A stretch of 64,000 nt of DNA from Batillaria attramentaria. Its lineage: Eukaryota > Mollusca > Gastropoda > Batillariidae. The position numbers were made by a program, and so were the translations under genes. Below the pieces are notes generated by a model that saw only the letters and a list, made by a program, of their open reading frames with translations, was not told where the DNA came from and searched no databases. The stretch's first letter is position 1; each line of letters opens with the position of its first letter. The DNA lies in the NCBI GenBank assembly GCA_018292915.2, contig JACVVK020000462.1:333501-397500 (forward strand), read 5' to 3'. Shown piece by piece: positions 14,701 to 64,000 of this stretch.

Positions 14701-16820
14701 TATCAGTTGTTGTTGGGCTCTTTCTGGTTGCTCTGGTTTAATACCTCCCTTCTTGTGGAATTTGTTCGGCAATTAATAATTTTTTACAGATAAATAGTGA
14801 TGACAGATTCTGAAATTTTGGTAGCTGAGCTGACCCTTTGCACTGCTTGACTGAAATGTGGTCAGTTTCTTTAGCGTGTGAGTAGGAAGTATGCAGCTCA
14901 TGTGAGCACGTGCATTGAGTTCAGCTCACAGAACTGTTACTGTTAGCGAAACAGTTGGGTAATGGTGCCTGTGCAAACATCCCTTGTTGTACCGGCCGCC
15001 GTAGTGTAGTGGTTAGCACTTCGGACCATGGACCAGGAGACCTGGGTTCGAGTCCAATCTGAGGCAAGTGGGATTTTTCCTACCTAGGTTGGCTCTTACC
15101 CAGAACGGGTGTGCTATGGGCCCAGTTGGGAGGCTGTTGCCACACAGCCGAGATTTACCCACTTCACGGGTGCGACTTTTGGGGGGTGCTTCCCTCGGTA
15201 TGACACGTCTTATGATGTGGATGATTACACGGCCGGCACTGCAGGTGCCGTAGTTCCTGAGCCTGGTTAGTGCCGGGATATTTATGACAGGAAGCGTGGA
15301 ATGCGGCCCGGTCCCGCAGCCCCAAGCCACACGGACCTCCATAGCATCATCTTACCATCATCCTCTTCTCCATCATCATGCATAATAAAATTTGCCCCCA
15401 CTTTTTAGCCGTCCGTGGATTCTACCCATTACCTGGGAGGAACACCACTGGAACTGGCAAAAGAATTGGGGCAGCAATCCCCCCCCCAAAAAAAAAACAA
15501 AAAACAAAACAAAACAACAACAACAAAAAAAAACCCCACACCATCCCTTGTTGTTATCATACAGATCCCCGTTGTTACAACATTGCCATAGAAATAGAGG
15601 GGAAAAAAAAGGTGTGTGTAATGTCAGAAAAAATGTGTGGTCTTAAAACTGATAAATTCACTTGCTTTTCTGCGTATAACTGCACATTTTGTAAAGGCAT
15701 ACAGGGAACTATGGAGGGCAGATACTGGCTGCATACCTATTTACTTCCCTTTTTTTTAAACACTTTTCTTTAAAACAAACGTGTATTTGATTACATTTCA
15801 GTTGTCACACAGCACACGTTTTATGCACCTTTTTCAGCATTGGCAGTACACAAATCGACTTGTTTGAACAGCATGCATACAGGAGATAATTTATTGTTGT
15901 TTTCTGCAGACAATCACACCGAACATTGTGAGTACCAAGATGTCCAAGAACCTGTATGAGTCAAGCGGTCTTCGAGGGAATGCACTCTTGGATCCATCAC
16001 CAGATGTTTTTGTAAGAAATGCTTTGTCTTCTGTGGGGCGTGCAGCTGTAACAGAGGGCTACTGGGCTCACAAACTGCAGGTAAGAGTTATTTTTTTGTT
16101 TGTTTGTTGCGAACGCTGTTTCTGGTTTACCACCCCAGCAGTCTGGAACTCACTGCCTGCTAGCGTGGTACAGCAACCTACTCTGTTAGAATCTCAGAGT
16201 ATGCTCTATATTCTTGTCAATCCTTTCAAGAAAACAGACTAATTAAGAGATAGAAACCATGTCAGCGTTTGAATTTAAAGGGAGTCAAAGCCCTTTGCAA
16301 AGCTGTTTGTGTGCTGCAGATTCAGTACTTGCAATATTTTGCCCTGTGTGGTCAAGTGATGGACAAACACAGCAACAGACGACTCCACTCCTGTCAATCA
16401 AAAGGGGCGGGGCCCTAGAAATCAGCCAATCGTGCACCGTGCATAATGAGCACAAGACGTGGCGTGGTCTGGCAAGCTTACTCGTTCAGCCCACAAAATA
16501 TGAAAATAAATGCGACTCTAAATTCCGAAACTGAAATAGCTGAGCTGACCCCTCGTACCATGTGATTGTAATGTGTTTATGTCGAGTGTGTGAGAGAATG
16601 CATGTGATTCATGTGAGCGTGCGTGTTGGGTTCAGCTCGTGGCACTTTGAGCCAATTCAAGAAATTGGGTAATGCACCCACACAGTACATAGTCATTATT
16701 AATTTTTCATCTCTTTCTCAACAGAATTTTTATGTGCATGGGATGCCAGATTCTGTAATGCTGAAAGTCCTTCAGGGAGTCAGAGCCAAGCTGCAGGAGA
16801 CCTTGAGGAAAGAGGACTGA
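8008..16820 (+). CDS. Membrane-anchored short-chain dehydrogenase/reductase, HSD17B12/HSDL1-like
   Basis: NAD(P)-dependent SDR of the 17-beta-hydroxysteroid / very-long-chain 3-oxoacyl-CoA reductase group. Ten exons: 8008-8191, 9372-9418, 9851-9926, 10454-10561, 11297-11364, 11651-11695, 11933-12049, 14448-14513, 15910-16080, 16725-16820. All are GT-AG and in phase, giving 325 residues and TGA at 16818-16820. Start 8008 is preferred to the in-frame ATG at 7951 because it has G at -3 and +4. Seen: hydrophobic anchor (residues about 13-50), cofactor motif TGCTDGIG (64-71), NNVG (140-143), catalytic Asn 170, Ser 198, and YSASK with Tyr 211 and Lys 215. The late part ([19 protein letters not shown]) resembles HSDL1. 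Human HSDL1 lacks the catalytic Tyr, whereas this protein keeps it. Substrate cannot be told: acyl-CoA, steroid or retinoid are all possible. Confidence 0.93.
8353..8455. repeat. (CA)n microsatellite in SDR intron 1
   Basis: About 50 CA units with two small interruptions, just after a C-run. The rest of intron 1 to 9371 shows nothing recognisable. Confidence 0.97.
10762..11161 (+). mobile_element. tRNA-derived SINE, family S1, full-length copy
   Basis: The head has pol III A box TGGTCTAGTGG (10775-10785) and B box GGTTCGAGTCC (10819-10829). A conserved body follows (CGTATGTGGCACCG, GGGGGTTCTCTCC, GAGCTGACCCTTCGCACCAC), then CGCCTATACAAT and an (ATT)n tail. Related copies are at 14808, 16486, 17334, 22921 and 56618. 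It lies in SDR intron 4. Confidence 0.85.
11379..11527. repeat. (TG)n microsatellite pair in SDR intron 5
   Basis: Two TG tracts separated by a short segment with GTGCATGCATAC; a similar GTGCATGCATGC follows the second tract, so the block looks locally duplicated. Confidence 0.95.
11705..11778. repeat. (CA)n microsatellite in SDR intron 6
   Basis: About 36 uninterrupted CA units starting within 10 bases of the exon 6 donor. Confidence 0.97.
12114..12560 (-). mobile_element. Non-LTR retrotransposon fragment: C-terminal part of an endonuclease/reverse-transcriptase ORF
   Basis: The minus strand reads an open frame with [40 protein letters not shown] and [12 protein letters not shown], followed by a stop at the left end. 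This order is the usual C-terminal tail of invertebrate LINE polyproteins. The catalytic RT core and endonuclease are absent, so it is 5' truncated. It sits in SDR intron 7 in antisense orientation. Confidence 0.82.
12857..14196. repeat. Inverted repeat structure A-B-A'-B' in SDR intron 7
   Basis: Segment A (about 12857-13140) recurs as its reverse complement at 13511-13805. Segment B (about 13141-13510) recurs as its reverse complement at 13806-14196. The order is A B A' B', not the A B B' A' of a simple palindrome. The heptamer AGAGTGC or its complement marks every junction (12865, 13120, 13140, 13513, 13790, 13818, 14190). The structure is flanked by the direct repeat CGTTCCCCTT (12848-12857 and 14196-14205). 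It could be a foldback-type DNA transposon or an inverted junction of a satellite unit of about 665 bp. Confidence 0.8.
14280..14314. repeat. (CT)n pyrimidine tract
   Basis: CT-rich run upstream of SDR exon 8. A separate TG tract follows exon 8 at 14583-14603. Confidence 0.85.
14808..14990 (+). mobile_element. SINE family S1, 5'-truncated diverged copy
   Basis: Carries the S1 body segment GAGCTGACCCTTTGCAC and the following GTGTGAG / CATGTGAGC spacing, then a GGTAATGGTGCCTGTGCAA end. The tRNA-like head is missing. It directly abuts the second SINE type at 14990. Confidence 0.6.
14990..15386 (+). mobile_element. tRNA-derived SINE, second family
   Basis: A box TAGTGTAGTGG (15002-15012) and B box GGTTCGAGTCC (15045-15055) with tRNA-like spacing, then a body unrelated to S1, ending in CATCATCATGCATAATAAAA. 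It lies in SDR intron 8. The head is not a functional tRNA: no acceptor-stem partner is seen at the right distance. Confidence 0.75.
16100..16245 (+). mobile_element. Short LINE remnant (RT C-terminal tail)
   Basis: The frame just after the exon 9 donor reads [20 protein letters not shown] followed by a diverged tail and a stop. The AVWNSLP motif is typical of the extreme C-terminus of CR1/Jockey/RTE-type reverse transcriptases. The fragment begins within about 20 bases of the splice site. Confidence 0.55.
16486..16700 (+). mobile_element. SINE family S1, 5'-truncated copy in the last SDR intron
   Basis: Starts inside the S1 body at CAGCCCACAAAATATGAAAA, keeps GAGCTGACCCCTCGTACCA, and ends with GCACCCACACAGTACATAG plus a short ATT tail, about 25 bases before the exon 10 acceptor. 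Confidence 0.75.
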
Positions 16821-17095
16821 TCCAAGAGGAGTCACTTGCACATTGTCTTGGCTCGTACAGCTGTAGTGTTGTACTGAGCTTATGCTGCCAGTGCTCTGTT
16901 GTTGTACATGTGTTATACGGAAAGTGCCTGCTTAATCATTATGTACATGCTTTTTCCATTATTGGTGCATATGTCCTAAAGTGTTCACATGTGTAAACGC
17001 TTTTAGTGTATGTTATAGCCCTCCGCCATCTATCTGTGTTCTTGCAGAGCGGGTATCCAAGTCGATTTTCTAGTTAACACGAATTTGAACTGGAC

Positions 17096-17101
17096 AATAA
17101 A
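17096..17101 (+). promoter_or_regulatory. Candidate polyadenylation signal of the SDR gene
   Basis: AATAAA about 275 bases after the stop codon, in AT-rich sequence; the best candidate 3' end. Confidence 0.6.
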
Positions 17102-17333
17102 TATAATTTTATTTGTGTATATGTTCCCTGGCGCTCAGAAACGATAATCATTCCCCACTTCGTAAACCACCTTTGTAAATGCTTGACGACCAGGTCTCAA
17201 ATCCTTGTGTTTAGGACATGCAGAAAGTTCACAGGCTTTTCCAGTCAGGTGCTATCACTTCACACGCGCGAGCAAAATGACTCCTTATCGATGTGTCTGC
17301 TTAAGCTCCACGTTGTGGCTGGGTTTATGATCT

Positions 17334-17709
17334 GTTGGGGCGGTCAATGGTCTAGTGGTTGTCAGGGGTTCGAGTCCCACTCGGGGCAAAGAATTTTTCT
17401 TCTCGTATGTGGCACCGTTCATTCGGGCTGATCGTCGGGGGTTCTCTCCTGGTACTCCGGCTTCCTCCCCCTCTGCTTTGGAAGTTTCAGCCCACCAAAT
17501 TTGAAAAAATAAATGCAATTTTAAATTCCAAAATTTAAATAGCTAAGCTGACCTTTCGCACCACATGACTGTAATGTGATTATGTCCAGTGTGTAAGAGA
17601 ATGCGTGTGATTCACGTGAGCGTGCTTGTTGCGTTCAGTTCGCGGAGCTTTGAGCCGATTCATGAAATTGGGTAAACGCCTATACAGTACTCATTATTAT
17701 TATTATTAT
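17334..17709 (+). mobile_element. SINE family S1 copy with a deleted head
   Basis: Nearly full length, but about 30 bases between the A and B boxes are missing compared with the copy at 10762: TCTAGTGGTTG runs straight into TCAGGGGTTCGAGTCC. This leaves the two pol III boxes too close for normal spacing. It ends in an (ATT)n tail. It lies just downstream of the SDR gene. Confidence 0.82.
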
Positions 17710-17971
17710 AATGTTATTTACACTAGTTGAGGGTGCTGAAGACACTTGTTTATGTATCTAGTTACTCTTTGTTTGCCAGTAGGTGTCTCATTTTCGTGGT
17801 GCAGCCTATGCTTGAACATGGTTTGTCTTTTCACCAAGTTACTTTGCACACCTGCGTAAGCCAGGAGGTGCATATTTTAAAGTTACTTAAGGTAAATGCA
17901 AATTTTCTATTTGCGTACACCGTACACTCTCTGCATTTTAACAATACTCACTAAGGTATCATTTTATCAAC

Positions 17972-18027
17972 ATATATATATATATATAATTATATAGTTG
18001 AAACACAGAAGTAATGATGGGGCCCTT

Positions 18028-18060
<33 letters not shown>
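17972..18060. repeat. (TA)n microsatellites
   Basis: A short TA tract near 17972-17990 and a longer one at 18032-18060. Confidence 0.9.
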
Positions 18061-18062
<2 letters not shown>

Positions 18063-18398
18063 TGATGTTCTTGCATTGCAAGAGAATCGATTGGTCTTGT
18101 TCAGTATGTTGAAGATGTCGTATGCATGCGGAATAAATTTCTTAAGTGAACCACCTGTTTTATTGATGTTGTTCATAGTCTGTTGTGTGTGTTTGAACTG
18201 TAGGTACAGTATAAAACTAAAAAGTTCTGAACCGGAATTGTGGCATCTTTACTTCAACTGAAGCACGTTTTGGTTCTGTCAATGAATGAAATTTAAGTAA
18301 ACTGAATTCGCTCCAGTGCCAAAAAGTGTTGGCTGCAATTTTCCTGTACATTGAATACAGTAATGTCCACACAATATAAAGTCAGATATACAAACTGG

Positions 18399-18404
18399 TT
18401 TATT
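18399..18404 (-). promoter_or_regulatory. Candidate polyadenylation signal of the giant gene
   Basis: AATAAA on the minus strand about 1.7 kb after the stop codon at 20137-20139. It is one of several weak candidates, chosen because it falls in the open stretch before the SDR gene's 3' end. Confidence 0.25.
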
Positions 18405-20136
18405 TACAAACAGTTAAAAGAATGTAGACTTATATTTAAACAAACTGAAACACAATCCAATTTCAAGAAAATGCATAATAAGTACACCTACCTAAAACAA
18501 GTAGGTTCTATTCTGCACATTACTGGGCATGAAAATCTCAGTATTTTAGAGGAACTGAGGAAAAGAGAATATGAAGTTGTATAGATATGGCACGTAGAAC
18601 TCAGAAAGACAAAAGAAAATGCACCGTGCAATGACATTCATACCATGGAAACATAACAGCATGAAAAGTTTGAAACAGGTGGTTGGAGCACCCATGGTAA
18701 TGCAACTCTATATACAGAAATCTATGGGTTCATCATAGTATATGACATCTTTTGGTGATCAGTATACTGTATGTTACATGTCTCCGACACTGCATTTCAA
18801 CTTCAAAACTGTTCTTTCTCATAGCTTCACTGCGTTAGATGGACAGATGTTTATGAACGCGCAAAACTTGCATCTTTAAAACCAACCAAAAACAAAACTT
18901 TTCTATGAGAAAATTATGGTTCTTCACCCAGAAAAGGCAAAAAATAGTTGCATATAAAAATGGTAGACACGACCAAGGCTGTAAACGTCTCCCATTCGTC
19001 GTAATTTTCGGCAAAATGTCTTAATAGATGACAAGAAATTCGTAAGCCAGATGTGTATTTGTAAGCCAGACTGTGTTTTTGCCTACCTCATCAGGAAAAT
19101 TGTCGTCAATTTTTTGTTGTTGTTTTTTTTTCAGATTGTGTCTCATTCTCCTACTGCATCACAAAACTGAACCACGCTCACGAGCTGAAAACAATCAAAT
19201 GAAATCATGTCAAACACAGTACTGCAGCCGCATTCACATCAAGTTATTGCTTACGTCGCACGATTACAATATAGAAGACTAATTAAAAATCGATGTCAGG
19301 TAAGTATGAGACACATCCAACGTCCACGAAGCAAGGACCAAACCTGGCGATGTCCATATTCTTCTGAAGACACCATCTGGGTATGAGGGCACTTGTTATG
19401 AGGGTCAGTCAGTGTGAAATAATAATTACAGTTTAATGCATTGATCGTGGTGTGCTTTGGAACAAAATGTCCTGGCACTCAGTCATACTCGAGAGGCAGC
19501 AGTATATTGCTCTCTGAACACATCCAGTTTCTCGTCACAGACTCACGCACGCAGCCGGACTGGTATATTTTTTTCCCATCTCACAGTATAATGATGATCT
19601 TCAATCCTATGCAGACAACACGTGCACGAACTCTTGTGTTCAGTTCACACTGCCCACCAATAATGATACACATGCTGTCGGTGAATAAACTGAAGTATCT
19701 AACAAGTGCACCAAAAGTTTCTCTTGCTTCTTCAATGGACACCCGTTCATTTGCATCGGGATTTCACTGACAATGACATAAATCGGTTGTACGTCCATTC
19801 TGTTTTGCAATGGTATATTTCTCTCGATCTCTGGTTACGCCTTTGTCGACGATACTTCTCTGACAAAGTCTCAACGGTGGCTTGGAAAAGTCTGAACCGT
19901 GGCTGGAATTGTCTCAGAAAGAAAACGTTTCGTCTTTGGCAAATCATTACTGTGGCTTGACAAACTGACACTGAAATTCATATCCTCAAACCTCAGTTGT
20001 GACTTTAAACGCCCCCTACTGCGAGCTTGACTTAAACTGTATTGGTTTAACTTCAAGATTGCAGGGCTGCTTAATCATATGCGTGCACGTGATACCCGAG
20101 GACGACGAATGGTGGTGCTCGCTTTCCGGTGAATTT

Positions 20137-63809
<43,673 letters not shown>

Positions 63810-64000
63810 CTGTAAATGTTAGTACGGGCGTCAGTAATGGCGTTAGTACAAGAGTGAATTGGAAAAAGTAAAGTTAAATTGACAGATTGTTAGTATGCAT
63901 TAGTTGTGTAATTAAAGTCGTTTCTTCCACTGTTCCCCACAGAGACCCCTGATAGATCGTCCTTGTTAAATTTAAGAAACAAATCTTATTAGTTTATGTA

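Larger units (their letters stand above)
17102..20136. other. Convergent intergenic interval between the SDR gene and the giant gene
   Basis: Apart from the SINE at 17334-17709 and the TA tracts, no coding exon is supported here on either strand. The right part (about 18400-20136) is presumably 3' UTR of the giant minus-strand gene. A minus-strand AATAAA lies at 18399-18404. Confidence 0.55.

Noticed and set aside
10782..15055. Possible tRNA genes at the A/B-box pairs
   Set aside because: The pol III boxes are present but no full cloverleaf forms, and the sequences continue into SINE bodies with repeat tails.
18351..18584. 77-codon plus-strand frame in the convergent interval
   Set aside because: Lys/Thr-rich AT-type frame with no splice context or recognisable motif, in the presumed 3' UTR of the opposite-strand gene.

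Overview
The window is nuclear DNA of an animal. Genes are interrupted by GT-AG introns, the intergenic DNA is full of CA/TG microsatellites, and there are several tRNA-derived SINEs and non-LTR retrotransposon fragments. The repeat style, together with a tektin and a huge EGF/mucin-type secreted protein, suggests a lophotrochozoan, most likely a mollusc (gastropod). That placement is inference; no sequence search was possible.

Layout: (1) 410-3346, + strand: the last five visible exons of a tektin-4-like ciliary gene, whose 5' end lies before the window. (2) 3850-7950: gene-poor DNA with large microsatellites. (3) 8008-16820, + strand: a complete ten-exon gene for a membrane-anchored short-chain dehydrogenase/reductase of the HSD17B12/HSDL1 group. 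Its introns hold a LINE fragment, two SINE types and an unusual inverted-repeat structure (A-B-A'-B'). (4) 17100-20136: convergent 3' flanks. (5) 63809 down to 20137, - strand: one giant gene whose first exon(s) lie beyond the right edge.

The giant gene is the main content. Seven exons join with matching splice phases through six introns into one open frame of about 13,098 residues that ends in a stop at 20137-20139. In protein order it holds: 28 EGF domains (the last completed across an intron); then one coding exon of about 24.25 kb with 33 more EGF-plus-linker units of 79 residues, followed by thousands of residues of Ser/Thr/Glu repeats built around S-G-D / S-G-E; a short exon; a 6.9-kb exon dominated by arrays of N-glycosylation sequons; and three small C-terminal exons that are basic/helical, Tyr/Asn-rich, and Gly/Tyr/Pro-rich with a 12-arginine tail. 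The design looks like an extracellular glycan scaffold (mucus, adhesive, capsule or matrix protein). Consensus sites for different glycosylation types sit in separate zones. No function has been shown; the role is inferred from composition.

The tektin and the SDR are ordinary housekeeping or ciliary genes with no evident functional link to the giant gene.
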